Positions 1 to 13,377 of a stretch of 64,000 bases of DNA are shown here, one piece after another. This stretch comes from Ceratodon purpureus (lineage: Eukaryota > Streptophyta > Bryopsida > Pseudoditrichales > Ditrichaceae): NCBI GenBank assembly GCA_014871385.1, contig CM026426.1:75972866-76036865 (forward strand), read 5' to 3'. How positions within the stretch are numbered: position 1 is the stretch's first letter; each line of letters begins with the position of its first letter. The notes beneath the pieces were generated by a model. That model ran no database searches, was not told the origin of the DNA, and was given only the letters and a program-made list of their open reading frames with translations. Made by a program: the position numbers and the translations under genes.

Positions 1-3000
1 TGAATGACGTCTTTATATTACATGGAATGGTATACACAAAATAAGAATGATGAATTTATTCGACATGTCCACTTTCTTAATAGACTACACTATACAAACG
101 AATGCAACGAAGGCTTCCCCTCAAGCTAAAATGTTCCTTTGGTTTTGAATCGTTCAGTTCATATAGAGTATACAATGAAATGGTCTCCCCTGACTTGATT
201 AGGTTCCGCAGATCCAAGGCGTTTGACGCTCTGGGCCATCGCTGATGATGTAGTATTATAACGCGGATGCCGTGTTTAACGCTTTGAATTAGCAAACCCC
301 ACTATTCTGCTGGGTTGTTGATGTGAAACCGAGGACAGGGTCTAATTTTCTTTACTGACTACTTGTTTGATGCCACCTGGTAGGATGCCGATGAAGTGCT
401 GACTTATTATTGGAACTCGGTAATGTTCCACTATCGTCTCGAAAGTGGCCGAAAGCAACGGGGATACTTGCAATCGTTTCCGACCTTTCAGGAAATTTTC
501 CGAAAGACACTGCCAGTGACTCAGAGAATTTGGCAGACGTGACGGCCACATCGTAATGTGGAAGAGGCAACGCTATGGCAAGTGGAGTGGAGGAGCGCTG
601 TTTACTCAACCGACACTATGTGTGTCCACAAGCAGTGAGTTCCGTAAAAAAGTGCCACCTGCGAAAGAATCAGACACACGGAAGGTAAGTCTCATAAGTT
701 CCGCCTGTTGTGAACCTCTTGATCCACGGCAGTTAAGCTCGGGTTCATGTCCCTGGTCAATCACTTTTCAGAGTTCTAAACATTTAGTTAAACAGTATGG
801 CCAGCGATAGCAAGGATAGGCAGGAGGATTCCACCGATGACAAGTCAAAATCGAGTTCAGTAGCACAGGTGATATCTAAATCAACTCAAGCCGACGCACT
901 GTAACGGTGTATGAGTCGTTTTCAGTATGCATCTACTGATTCGTTTTTGAATGATATGAGGAGGCGATTCCTATTGCATTACACTCTACATTAATGTAAA
1001 GTATAGTTTATAAGATGGACGTGTCATAAATGTATTCGTTGTTGGACAGTCTCCGCTGAATAGCCGTTAATCGCAACAGTACTCTTTGTCATTGTGATTA
1101 GCAGCGCGCGAGTTGTTGTTCGGATCCAACAGTTCATTGCACTATTCAGTGCATTGAATGTTTACGAAGCAAGTGGGGAAGCCCTAGACCTCGATGCACG
1201 TGTCTGTTGAGGGTACAGCGTACAGTTGGCTTCGATTTTGCAGTGCGCCGGCAGCGACTTCGTTGCAACTGCGGATGGAAGAACGCCAGGGTTCTTCCTA
1301 GTTGGATGTGCAGATGCAGGATTAGAAGAAACTGATAGTGTGGGCGCAGATGTTATGCCTGGGAATGTTGTGGGTTTTTCTTCTTGAGGACCCAACTGTA
1401 ATTTTTCTTATGTCGGGTCATTAGGAAAGGGGGATTGCATTCGGGTGGTGCAACCGTACGTTGCGCACAATTTGGACTCCATACCTTGGGGATGATATGT
1501 TGAAGGCCATAGGATATTGGATACTGATGATAATAGGGGTGACCAAACTGTCCATATGAAATCCCAATTTATCTCAACTGAAGTAAAATTTATTCTGGGT
1601 TAAACGTATGTAACGGAGGGCACTTATATAGATGATTGTTCCCATTAAGATAGGGGAAAACACAGATAGTCTTTCCTTAAGGACGTGAATCTGTGATATG
1701 TCTGTAAATTAACGTCTGTACAGGTTGGATTCGAGCACGAGTTGTAAGCCACAGGACCTGGAGATGCGACAGTGAAGCAGCGAAGACACTTGGGACAACA
1801 CTGCTGACGTTCTTTAACACTGAGGTACGGAATTCATTAATTAATTTAACCACGAATTCTGTGGTGACATAGTATGTGTCTAGTACTTAAAACCATACAA
1901 TACATCCATGATAGCTTGTCGAAGAGACGTACAATTTTACAGAATCTAAAGTACATTGTTGAAGTAATATGTTCTCAATTTCAAACTTCAAATAATGAAT
2001 TCAAAGAACCCCCCCCCCTCACTTTTAAAATATAAATTCACATTTGAATCATTTAGGTAAGATCATAAATTTGTATATTTTTCTACTGTCTTTGTCACTG
2101 TCCTACCGTACTATTCTACAGCAATACATTTATCGATACGTGTTATATGGTACAGATACCGAATGTCAGATGTTAAATAAGACTGTTTGTCAGTAACTGT
2201 GCATATTAGAGCATTTATGAAGATTTATTTTATCCAGAGCCATGTCCTTAATTCTGTGTAATGAACGCAGTTACCCAGAAAGGGATACATGGACCAGTAC
2301 TTTTAGAATGTATGACCTGACATTATTATCATGGGGCATATTATTGATATTAATGGGGATGCTCCTTACTATGTAGACCAATGGAGCGCAGCAACTCGTG
2401 AATGAGTCACTGAGTCCCACACTGTTAACTTATTTCCCAACTTTACCGACTTCACGAATGTGCAGAGATAAGTTATTATGACCCTGGTTTTGGTTTCTCT
2501 AAAAAATAGGTAATTGAATTTTTTTGGTTATATGGCACAGACTTGGATTCGTATTATTGGTTGATTTGCTTAATGAATCAAGCTGCATTAAAAGTATTTA
2601 AAAAGAAAATATAAAACAAAAAGTAAACATCCGTAGGTCGCATGATTAGACATCATTATCATAGACTGTAATTTCTTCATTGAGTCTTACATACGTGAAT
2701 GGGTGGGGGGGGGGGAGGGGGGTATGGGTGGTGGTGCGTGGGATGGATGGTGTCAAATCTAATTGTTGAAAAAAACAGTTCACATGGTGAAGTTTGATAT
2801 GACAAGTTGTCGCTTTCCATGCGTGACGTTTTAGTAACTGTGGTTTTAAGGAGTGTCAGTGTGCGTGCCATTGAATGATCCCAGCTCTGCACACGTCTAG
2901 CAGAAAGAACGAATCGGCGGTAGCCCACAACTGATCTGACAGCACCGATTTGAGCTCAGGGGTAATGGGAACATCCTGCCATCAACGACGTGGCATCCAA

Positions 3001-3573
3001 CTACTGGAAGAAACCTGAACGATGAAGCAACAAAATGTCGATTGTCACGGTGGTGGGCGGGCAATGATAACCCAGGTGACAGCCCCGATCAGCAATGATG
3101 CCTTGTCAAATCTATGTCCCTATGTTTTCCAGTGTTGGTAGGTACCATAGGACAGAACAAGGGGGTACTAGATGGGGTTTAGGGAGGCTAAGGGCAGCCG
3201 GGTGGAAAGGAATGTGGGAGGACATAAGAGGGAGGCGCAAAAGGGTCACTTTGCATTTTCCAGAGCTCGTCTTTGAGAGCAGCTGAACGCATCGCTGGGT
3301 TGGGAGGACAAGTTTACCGAGTGCACACACCGGGTTGTTGAGGAGCGCATCACTCTGTCTTTGCTGACGAGTATGCTCGCTTCTATCATTTCTGGTAGCG
3401 TTTTCCCTTATGCACTTGAATGATCTTCACATCTGAGCGATGTGAGTACGCTAACCGCGGATAGAGTGTTGATTTGGTGAATCCTCCAGCGTTGTGGTGT
3501 TCTGTGAAGCTTACAACTTGCTTGCGCATTGTGTTGATAGGTGCGGCATATTCTGTGTCAGACGCACACGACG
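1..3573. other. Gene-poor left flank
   Basis: I see no supportable gene here. Open frames are short, overlap on both strands and show no protein-like composition or recognisable motif. The stretch is AT-rich, with a C homopolymer near 2009-2018 and a G-rich purine run at about 2700-2745 that could form a G-quadruplex on the plus strand. No tRNA or rRNA gene was recognised. Confidence 0.6.
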
Positions 3574-5729
3574 ATGGTGAACACGCGGGCGAAGAGACAT
3601 AGGGAGGTGGCGGTGCCGAGCACCAATGAGACCGCAAAGGAGGACATGAGCAAGGGCTCGCTATGGTGGTTTCGGGTGATAATGGGGTTGAACGCCATTG
3701 GGTTCATCCCCGGAACCACTCTTAGGGAGGAGCACGTATCCCAAGAGGAGTATGTCGAGTTTTGGGGCGCGAAGAAATCCAACAACGGAGCGAAATACAA
3801 GGACAAGGTGTCGACGAAGATGGTGAGGCGCATAAGATTTCTATACCAACGCGTCTTCGAGCGGCCAATCGGCTCAGTGGATGCCTTGCTTTACCACTTC
3901 GGGAGGGGTTTGCTGGCAGAGCGCAAGGGGATTCCGGTTAATTGGGCAGGGTACGCAAGGAAAATGACGCACATGGGTACTAGAGATGTCGCATACCTAG
4001 GTGGAAACGTTGTTTCGCCATGTGCGTTGTCCTGGGGTGGCGCGGCGTTTGTCTTTGAGACAATGGAAGAGCGCAAACAGAGGACGGACCCGTCGAGGTG
4101 GCCGAGGAACGAAGTGAACGGGGATAGTGGCGACGACGAGGAAGGAAGCGCTGAAGACTGGCCTATCAACGTAATTCACGGACGAGATGCGAAATCATGT
4201 AGAGGGAAAGAAGCTGAGGTGAAGACGGCGCCAATCAGTTCGTGCGTAGGTGGAGTGTTGTCAACCGCGCAGCCCACCCCAACAGGTGAGTAAAATCGTT
4301 GCACCGCGGTCAGTGCTTGTAGATTTTTAAATTTTTCATTGTACAGGTGTCCAATGGTCTAGGGAGATTGTGTTGTCGTTGTCGTGAATTGGTTGCGATG
4401 TATACTGAGAAGGTAACGTTCGTGACATGTACAGAGCATCATGCACCCGCGAAGTTTTGCGATTCAGTAGATGTATGTACTCAAACCGATGGCTCCGGCG
4501 ACAATGTGTTCAATGTCCCCGCCGAGCAGTTACCATCGTGCACGAAGAGGAACCCACTGATCAGAGGGGCGGGCGGAGACATACTATGCATTCCAGGAAC
4601 ATCATCTGCCGGATGCAAGAACTTGGTTCCCGGTAAGTGTTTCGCGTTATAGGAAGTTTTGAGAGTCGCATTTGTTTGAAAACACACGGCTGGTTGATGC
4701 CGTGACACTGAAGCTGTTTTTTTAATTTCATATTACATCATATTCGCATGAGACATGTAGATCTAATAGTAAAAGTGGTAAAGAATTGGACTAACCTTTT
4801 GATTCTACGCTTGGGGTGAAGTGGGCCAGTTACAATCGGCCGGAGAGGCACGGTCCGGGTCGGCACCTTAGGTCAAGGTGGAGGAGGTTTTCAGCGTACA
4901 AGTGAAGGTGGAGGTCAACATTGAAGGTAACACCGAACCTGTAGTAGTAAGATTGTAGGCGTGTGCAACGTAGTTGGCGGCATTTAGTCAACCCAGGAAA
5001 CACTGAAATACCAAAACCGACTATCTCTGGTATTTGGGATGTAGCAAAGTCGCTTCCTTTGTTCCATGGCTTGTTTACAAATATACGGGTCATATGTACT
5101 CTAACATTGATTGAATGTGTAGCAGGCCCCCGGGCGGCAGCGATACCCAATATGGTTTTGTTGAAGAGCTGCAGACTATCGGTGATGCGTTTCATTGTTA
5201 GGGCGAAGGATGTACTTCTTTCGCAGAACGTGGCCATCGAAGAAAAGGAGGAGCTTCTTGAGAAAGCTATGCAAAACTTACGAGTGAGGGAGATGAGGCA
5301 GGAGCGAAAGAAATGGGCGTACATGTCAGAGCTGGAGGTGACGAAGAAGTTGATGACTCCACACCGACGCGCAGACCTTTTGGCGGACGACCAGTGTAGA
5401 GAGAATGAGGCGCACATGCAGCTTGTTGTGGCAAATGCTCGGCTGCGTTGACGTTCTTGCAGGGTTGCCAAGTGGCTGTGGAAGAAGCGAAGGCTATCCA
5501 GCGGCCCCTGAAAAGGATTTGCACATTGTGGGAGGACAACTTCGACAGGACAGTTTCTGACCTCATGCGTGAGATGGGGAGAGGAGATGTATCCAGCAAG
5601 ACTGCATTCGTTAACGTAGGCCTCGTGTGCCACTGTGACGACGAAGAGTGCGAGTTTAAGATATTGAGTCAGGTCATTTTGGGAGAGCTTAAGATGAATC
5701 CGCAGATTGTGCAGGCAGTAGCGAAATAA
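3574..5729 (+). CDS. Unrecognised multi-exon gene, Cys-rich middle and coiled-coil C-terminal part
   Basis: I do not recognise the family. The ATG at 3574 opens a basic start (MVNTRAKRHREV) and runs to 4285, where a GTGAGT donor follows. Joining to an AG at 4361-4362 keeps the frame and enters a Cys/His-rich segment (LCCRCREL, then C and EHH) to 4632, ending at a strong GTAAGT donor. A later exon starts near 5125 after a TAGCAG acceptor and encodes a charged, heptad-like helix rich in E, K, R and L up to a TGA at 5449-5451. A second frame covers about 5430-5729 and ends in TAA, with CHCDDEEC inside. The switch between these last frames is either a one-base frameshift or an unrecognised splice; TTCTTGCAG at 5452-5460 could be an acceptor. 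Exons between 4633 and 5125 are unresolved. It may be a transposon-carried ORF. Confidence 0.45.
4286..4362 (+). other. Putative 77-bp intron
   Basis: A GTGAGT donor follows CAG at 4283-4285. Two AGs could serve as acceptor: the stronger-looking TTGTACAG at 4346 breaks the frame, while the AG at 4361-4362 restores a codon (G + GG) and an open frame of about 90 codons. I chose the latter on frame alone. Confidence 0.45.
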
Positions 5730-8423
5730 GTGTAGGTGTCCCCGCTTAGGCTTTTTACGTAGCGATGGGACTATAATAGAAGTCGTGTAAATAGATACTA
5801 TGTCCTTTCTGTTTCTTTTGTGTAGATTACCGTTAGCATAGAATATGTTTCCATTGTCTGAATTGCAACTTGGCATTTAGATTGACTCTATTACTGGAGC
5901 AAAATTTTTTAATACACACTTGTGAAAAAAAAGACACCTGTAAATGCTGATGACGTTGAGTTCAGAATCTTCAAAAGGTGAATGTATATGTTTGTATTTA
6001 ATCAGAGTAGTATAGGACTCTAAAAATTGAGGATGCTAGCTCAGACAAAAACATGAATGGTTAAAGAAAGGGTGAGTGTCCTAGTGATATTGTCATTGTC
6101 CCCCATGGTTTATGTGTGTACGATGTAAGATTTTCGAAATGGGAGTACCGTTCTAAAACGAATTTTGTTTATGAAGATGTAACATTTCGTAATTTCATGG
6201 GAACGAACAGGTTTTCCTTGTAGGATGGATAAGATGTAGCCAACAAGGTTACACTGAATGGATGAAATAGGGACTCTATTCTGACGGGATAAACTCCATC
6301 TCACCTGAGAGGCACGTACCTGAAAAAATTATATTCGAAAGCCTCATTGAGATAAAAACTTTGGTGGGTCCACACCTCGCAGACATATTGCCACAGTCAA
6401 TGTCAAAACTTTAAGTAAAAACGAGAATGTATTTAGTGAATGGGTACCGCACAGCACCTCAGAATGTGAATTCAGTTGGGGGTGGGCCACGATATGCAGC
6501 TAGAGTACAAAAAACGGAGGTCTCAAGAATAGGGAGATAACGGTATTGGGCGATAATTCGGAGGGACTGAAGTATCGAAAAATTATTTCACCTAGCCTGG
6601 AAAATCCTGGAGAGGACCGTCCCCTCTCGCTGGAAAAATCCGCAAACCCCTGTAGTGGCAGAAAATCAGAATACAAACATACGAAAACATATATATATCT
6701 CAGTGATGCATGAACCAATTAAATGAACGTGACGAACATCTTGAAATTAGGGACGACCCCCATTGAGCTTCCTTAGGATTAAACTGTTCTATAATAAAAC
6801 TAAGGATAAACTGACCAAAAATTAACCTAATATAAAGGTTATAACATAAGAGACGCATCATACCTTAACCTCCTCTGGTTAAGTTAGTAAATTTAACAGC
6901 ATAAAAATGTAATATTAATATAACAGACACTCAATTCATAAATTGTAGGTTTAGGGTAACTTACAAATTATGCCGGTCTTTCGAATTGCTTGTAAGAGTT
7001 ACAAATATGCGTTGAAATTGCAATAATCTACGCCACCCACAAATAAAAATAGAAAAGGAGAAATCATATGGAATGCAACCTCGTGAGTACATAAACAATT
7101 GCTTAAATTTTAATTGCGGTAGATCCAATTCCTTCTGAGGTTATGCTTTGGCACCGATATACATAAATCAATGACTAACTACTACTGACAAACGTTGACG
7201 CAGACCCAATCTATGCGCATAGTGAAGGAGAAACGGGAAATTTGTGGACTGGAAGGCGCTTGCTAAGTACAAGCTTGCACCGAACGATTGGTGAGTTCTT
7301 TATACTTGAAATTGCTCAATTCATTCCAGTTTTTAAAATCCTCTACATGACGAATCCGCGTGCAGACAACATTACACACAAGTTGACAATTGAATCAATG
7401 TAGCTTTAGGGTTTTGAATTGTGGGTTTACGCATCGAATATGGCCATCAGATCGGTAATGATCTGGTAAGTCGCAGAGCATGGCTAGTATCGAACAAGAG
7501 ATACATGTTCGTTTGCGTGAGACATGCGTTTCTAAATACGCTTTAGTAGTCCAGTGTCACCTGTGGTAGAGTACAGTGTAGATGAGCTGTGTAATAACTT
7601 TGTTTGGAAAATTATTGTGCAAGTCCACAATGAATCCTACTTTTCCGATGCGTGGTACTAGTCATAATAATCATTCCATGCCCTGCAAACATAATATGAA
7701 AACCATAACAGTGGCAAACAGTGCTGAGAGCGTCTGCCAGTGTAGACATCAACAACATACAATTCATTATTAGGCTTTTGAAATTTTAATTAAAACAGTA
7801 ATTTTCCTCTATTAAATCACACATGATAGAACCCTAATGCGCTGAACATGCAAATACACTGAACTCCTTGTCTCAATAATAAAATCCTACTGTTAAATAA
7901 GTAGGAGAACTCTTGTTATATTTTCGATGTTCATTCTTTTACGCTCATATGGATACTGCACTTCGTATTTGCAGAAAGGGGTTTACGTCTGAGAATTAAT
8001 CCAATCGATCCTGCAATGTAAAATAGCAAAAGTGTTGCTTCAATCTCAGGTAATGTAACCCCTCTTCTTGTTCGCAATGGTTTATCGAGTATGATAAGTT
8101 CCATGCATTTCATTACAATTGCTCCTGCCTTTTCTAGTGTCGTTGTGGTTTTTGATTATGACCATCACATTTACCGGGAATGTGTAAAGTAATTATCGGG
8201 TTATTTCCTTGGGTTGCGTTTTCATTGTCTGTTAAGGTCAAAACTAAAATAAATTCTGCATGCTACAGTGAACTAGTAAACATTACCACTTCGTGAATGC
8301 TCACAAATACAAGAGATATATGTCATGTGATTAACATCATATCATGAAGATTTTTTTAAGCTTTGACATACTCGGGATTTGGTTAAGATTTAATTTCACT
8401 TTCTCATCTTGTACTGCAGATCG
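5730..8423. other. AT-rich spacer with nothing recognised
   Basis: Short scattered open frames only; none has a motif, a plausible splice partner or a similar sequence elsewhere in the window. I see no repeat array, RNA gene or clear promoter. Confidence 0.55.
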
Positions 8424-10917
8424 ATGGATACAGGACCTAGACTCCCTCTCACTCATCCTGTCCGGGTGAGGGCTCTTGAACTTAAACTGTGGGCAAGAGA
8501 GATGTCCTACGCAATTACAGAGCAAATACGTACATCACAAAACGCCCTCAAGATTTCTTGCCCATGTAAATTGTGTGATAGAGGATACAGGCAAGAAAAA
8601 TACGTTGAGACAGTGCTGAAGCACTAAGACCCAAGGAAAATGTTTGGGCGCGACCCCAAAAACTATGGATCTACAAAGGTACACATCCATGAATCCGATT
8701 TGTCCATTCTGATATTACGGGTCTAATTTATTGTAAAAACTTACAGTGTTCTTCTTAAAAGATAAGTTTGCCCTCTGTTCTAAGTATATTCCTCTTGGTA
8801 ATGTCAGTACACTTTGTTTATCGATTATAAACAAACATGCACTAAGATATTCAAACTCTTTTACTGAATAATAGATTATGTGTGTCTTTGTTAGTTACTG
8901 CAGTTACAAGAGTACATTGTTCTATGTTTGAGTATGCGGTCTCTTGCGAATTACTACGTGTGGGATATCCATGTTCACAGAAAATGCTCAGCGGCATAGA
9001 TTCTTGAATGTGATGCTTTCAGTGTATTACATTAAAAAACAATGTGTTAATAATTTCCAACTTGAATGCGACCTCGGTTGATATTGGCAGGGATTCCCAT
9101 CCGATGAATCAGATGACGAATGGGATTCTAACACCCTTCAAGCATACGGGCGTCTGGCGATGACATCGTCCACTGATTTAATGCGGCACATGCAGAGGAC
9201 GAATGCGTATTTGAAGAATGCGTGGCGAATGCTTTAGATACTTACGACGACCTCAATGCTGAGTGGTATCACGTTGAGGAAACCGTACAAAAAGAAGACG
9301 GAGAAGATGATGTTGACGTCAATGGAAGGACATTTAGGAACGACCTCAGTCATCCGCAGCCTATACCGGCAGAGAATGATCATCACGCTGGATTAGGTGA
9401 TGCTCAGCTTAACAGTGATTATGATGAAATGGATACCTCCCGCTCAACAAGAGAAAATGGTGGTGGCAACCAGAGTCCGCGTACTGCACAAGATGCAACT
9501 ACTGACTTTGGTGGACAAGCCGGATCTCAGCATACAAGTGACGGTGAAACAGATGACGATGCTTCAGAGGAAGCGGAAGACTACATGGAAGCTGACGAAC
9601 CTACATGGCACAGGAATCCGGAGAATCTAGTCTCACCTGAGGAAGCCTTGATGAGAGACGCTGCCCGAACTCCCCTTTATCCTAATGCCAAAGTCTCTTC
9701 CTTGAGTGCCGTGATTCTGTTATTAAATTCTCTGCAGATGCATGGGGCATCTTCAATGCTGATAAATGAAATATTCACTCTGCTTTCAAAGGTTATACTT
9801 CCAGAGGTGAATAATCTATCCACGTCGGAATATGAGGCCTCCAGAACGCTGAAAAAGCTTGGACTCAACTATGAAATAATTGACGTTTGCCCCAACCAAT
9901 GTCTACTGTTTAGGGGAGACGAATATGCAGATATGGAAAACTGCCCGAAGTGCGGGGCTGCAAGGCGGAGGAGATGCGGGGAGACGAATATGCAGATATG
10001 GAAAACTGCCCGAAGTGCGGGGCTGCAAGGCGGAGGAGATGCGGCAAGAGCATGATTCCTCGCAGAGTACTGCAGTATTTTCCTTTGATTCCCCGGCTTA
10101 TCCGTTTGTACAAGAATCCAATACTTGCTCAGGCCATGACATACGCTGCAACTCACAAGAGCCTCGACAACAAAATGAGAAGTGTTGCACATTCCGAGGT
10201 GTGGAGATTTAAAGACACAGAGTACCCTTGGTTTGCAGAAGATCCCAGGAACTTGAGATTAGCATTGGCAACAGATGGCATCAATCCTTTTTCTGAAAAG
10301 AGAAGCACTTATTCAATATGGCCGGTACTTCTTTTAAACTTTAATGTACTTGCACCGTGGTTGACATTAAAACGCTTCTTTGTCATGTTGACACTCATTA
10401 TTCCAGGTAAAAAATCCGTAGCTAGTGAATACTTTGACATGTATTTAGAACCATTGCTAGAAGAAATAAGATTGCTTTGGGAGTAGGAGTCTTGATCAGA
10501 GATGCTTCTAGAGATTTTGCTAACTCATTCCACTACCTCCAAGCAGTTCTCATGTTTACAATTCACGATTACCCTGCATATGGTATTGTCTCGGGTCTTG
10601 TCACAAAAGGTTGTGTATGTTGTGGACCCAATAACTTCTGTAGAAGGTCAAAGTTCTTAGGTAAGAATGTTTGGGACAATCAGCATAGAATGTATCTACC
10701 TATGTCCCATTATCTGAGAGAAAATGAGAATCAATTTAGAGGCCAGAAAGAGCATAGAGTTGCTCCACCACCTATGATTGGAGAACAGACAAAAATGTGC
10801 GGTATGTAACGAGAGCGCTGGCTACGTGAAGGGAGGGTGCGTGGCGCGGAGAATGATCCCGTGCGAAGGCACGGGGTGAAGTGGCTCAGTGCCCTATTCA
10901 CTCTCCCGTACTGGGAG
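8424..10917 (+). pseudogene. CACTA (En/Spm) transposase, tnp2 / Transposase_21 family, disrupted
   Basis: The ATG at 8424 lies just after a TGCAG acceptor. The first exon carries the transposase-associated zinc motif (ISCPCKLC) and YGSTK before a GT at 8679; AG at 9089-9090 resumes with GFPSDESDDEWDS. The acidic linker is followed by the tnp2 core: CPKCG, RRVLQYFPLIPRLIRLYKNP, a WFAEDPRNLRLALATDGINP block, SIWPVLLLNFN, IHDYPAYGIVSG, and finally LFTLPYWEV before a GTGAGA donor at 10918. These are typical Transposase_21 blocks. The enzyme would cut and paste CACTA elements in the nucleus. Lesions seen: TAA at 8625-8627, a frame change near 9180, a 65-bp tandem duplication at 9913-10042, a one-base shift near 10480 and TAA at 10807-10809. 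The C-terminal part after 10917 was not found, nor were CACTA termini. Confidence 0.85.
9913..10042 (+). repeat. 65-bp tandem duplication inside the transposase frame
   Basis: Bases 9913-9977 are repeated as 9978-10042, with two further matching bases. The unit encodes the CPKCG zinc motif. Because 65 is not a multiple of three, the frame changes from that of the upstream acidic region to that of the downstream tnp2 core. The copies look identical, so the event is recent relative to the element's other decay. Confidence 0.95.
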
Positions 10918-13377
10918 GTGAGATATTGTCCACCTTCTTATGGTTCAGAGTGCAGATTCTACATTTGTGTAATTAATGTAGAGAACAAACTCAATTCTGA
11001 CAGTCACATAATAAGTCCACAGATTTGTTCCGCTTTGGAAGTTGAACTTCAGAGTTCACTGTTTATTTAGTTTAAACTTCATGCGTCATTCCTCTGACGA
11101 CAGTGCTTTCCTATGACTGTTTGGCCACAGCATTAGTTCCTTATCTAAACGACAATGTATTGTCCAGTGCGTTTTTAGTGATGTTACAGACCGATGTTAT
11201 TCTTTGGAGGATGCCATTATTTGTATGTCGATTATACATTTGACTTCGCAAAAATCTGCTTTGTTGCCTACTTCAGGTTATTACCGAATACAATCGCTTG
11301 TAGTTTATGGTTCATATTGTGTGATGCCTAATACAAGTGCCAGTCACCGTAGAGGACTTTGTACACCTTCTCTGTGAAGAAGTGGAGGCAGAGTACCGTC
11401 GTCTCATTTTACATTGACTGTCAATCTCAAGTGTTTCATTACCCTAGGCTTATTGATTCCATAGTTTATATAACGGTTCTAAATTTTCTGGATTCCTGCT
11501 TCTCTTATGAAAGGCCAATGAATATTTGTACATGAGGACAGCTCTTCGGAGTGGGTCGTTTAGGGTGTGGGCTGGCCTATAAAGCGTCAGAATATGAGTC
11601 TGGTATGACCCCAGGACCAGAGATGTCTGGCGACGAAAACCAACATCCGTAAGAAGAGGGATGAAACATTGTTAGTCCCAAGAAGTACAAATACAGTATG
11701 ATGACTGCGATGAACTATTCAAGGTCGAAAAATACATCATCCAGTATTTTCTACGGTATAGTGTATACTACGGGTATGGTACAAAAGTCATTGCAGTCAC
11801 ATTCATATGGAACTCACACACAAATACCCAATCACATCGAACCACTGGCAAGATTGCCACGACATGATAACAGTGGGGAACTAGAGCCAGATCGACGTTA
11901 CGGAAAATGGGAAATCTAGTAGCGACTCATTGCCCTAGGGGTCCGGTTTCTTTTCAATTAAAAAAAAAAAGAGAAACAAATCAATGTTAATGCAAAGAAG
12001 GCAACAGGGGGAATGCCAAGGGAACCAGGGGTCCGGTTTAGCGTAGACAGTTGCTCAATCGAGCCTCTGGAGGACGATAATTTGACAGAATTAATCGCAG
12101 CGCCAAAAGAAAACGAAGCCCGAGCACAACCATGCAGCAGCATACATAATCCGTACTAAAAGGCAGTCAGTTGGAAAAATTGGAAGGCTTTGTAGACCAC
12201 GGCATTAAAAGCTGAAACCAGATAACATCTACGCCATTGCAAGCCCCTGACGAAATTTGCTGAAACAACTCACATGGAAGGTTCACCAAGTTACAGATTA
12301 AGAATGTAATAGAGATAAGATAATGTGAATCCAATCACCACCATCGAAAACCACCATTGAAAACCCGAGAATCAGAGTTCAATAATAGTGACTATAAATT
12401 CAAGATTTCAAAAATCATAGGTGATTTTTGAAGATAACTGAAAAAAAGACTGCAGTATTAACAATAAAATTGAGACTGAAGAACACAAATTAACAGACTG
12501 GATATCAAATGTCACCTGGCGCGGGCGCCAAACGATCAAAGAGATTGCAAACATCAAAACAGTCAACCACATTCATAGTACCACACGATAAGGTAGATGA
12601 TCCATCCGCGAGATCGAACAACCGGTATCTAAATACAATCGTCCTTCACTGATGAGACATTATGGTAAGATTATATAGCCAACAAACATCTCAATGACAT
12701 TTAAATTGAATGCATAATGGCGCTAGCGCCACTTGACAAACACAGCGCAATAGGAAACCTGGATAGTCAGAACGCTCTAAAAAAACAATTAGGTCCATGT
12801 CCAAATTGACACCCGACATCAATTCACCAAAATTTAATAAGATAAGAGTCTTCAAATTTCGATTGAAGGATATTTTGAATGTACTGACAGAAAAGGGAAA
12901 GTCATGTTATCAATAAAGTTGCAATATCTTTAACAAGAGAATTTCCAGATGCGGCTAAAATATATGAAAGAACTCCTATCATCATCTAAAGCCATTACCG
13001 GTGAAGGAGGCAGCGGCATCAAAAATTCATCCTCATGTCCCAGTCATTGAATCCCTACATCTAAACCCGGGAGCACGGTATCGATAGGCAGCATAAAATC
13101 TTAAATCAAAATCCCAGAGGCAGAATCCGTAATGGCGTATTCTAATATAACCATCTGCCAATACACTTGAATTTCATATTGGCGCATCCCAGATTATGGC
13201 CACTGCAGTTCTCGTGATTCGTGAGTACGAGGCAGAGAGCGCAATGTTCCCACAAATATCAATATATAGCTCCATTGAACGAGCACCTTTCATAGTGAGA
13301 CTACCCGCCCCAGAAGACCATAGCTAACAACCTCAGAGCATGTCTGTGTGTGTCTCGACTGAGACTCCGTGTATCAA
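10918..13377. other. Spacer with two palindromic GGCGC-NN-GCGCC motifs
   Basis: No gene recognised. The left part may hold an intron or decayed 3' region of the CACTA transposase. Two copies of the palindrome family occur, near 12518 (GG centre) and 12719 (TA centre). An A-rich run lies at about 11959-11970. Open frames here are short and have no splice partners that I could support. Confidence 0.5.

Noticed and set aside
556..810. Plus-strand 84-codon frame near the left end
   Set aside because: No motif, no splice partner, composition like its non-coding surroundings.
4830..5876. Minus-strand ORF of 348 codons
   Set aside because: Antisense to the plus-strand exons that have splice signals and coiled-coil composition; its Cys/Ser/Phe-rich sequence looks like a shadow frame.
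8409..11070. CACTA terminal inverted repeats
   Set aside because: No convincing paired CACTA termini with subterminal repeats could be matched by eye on either side.
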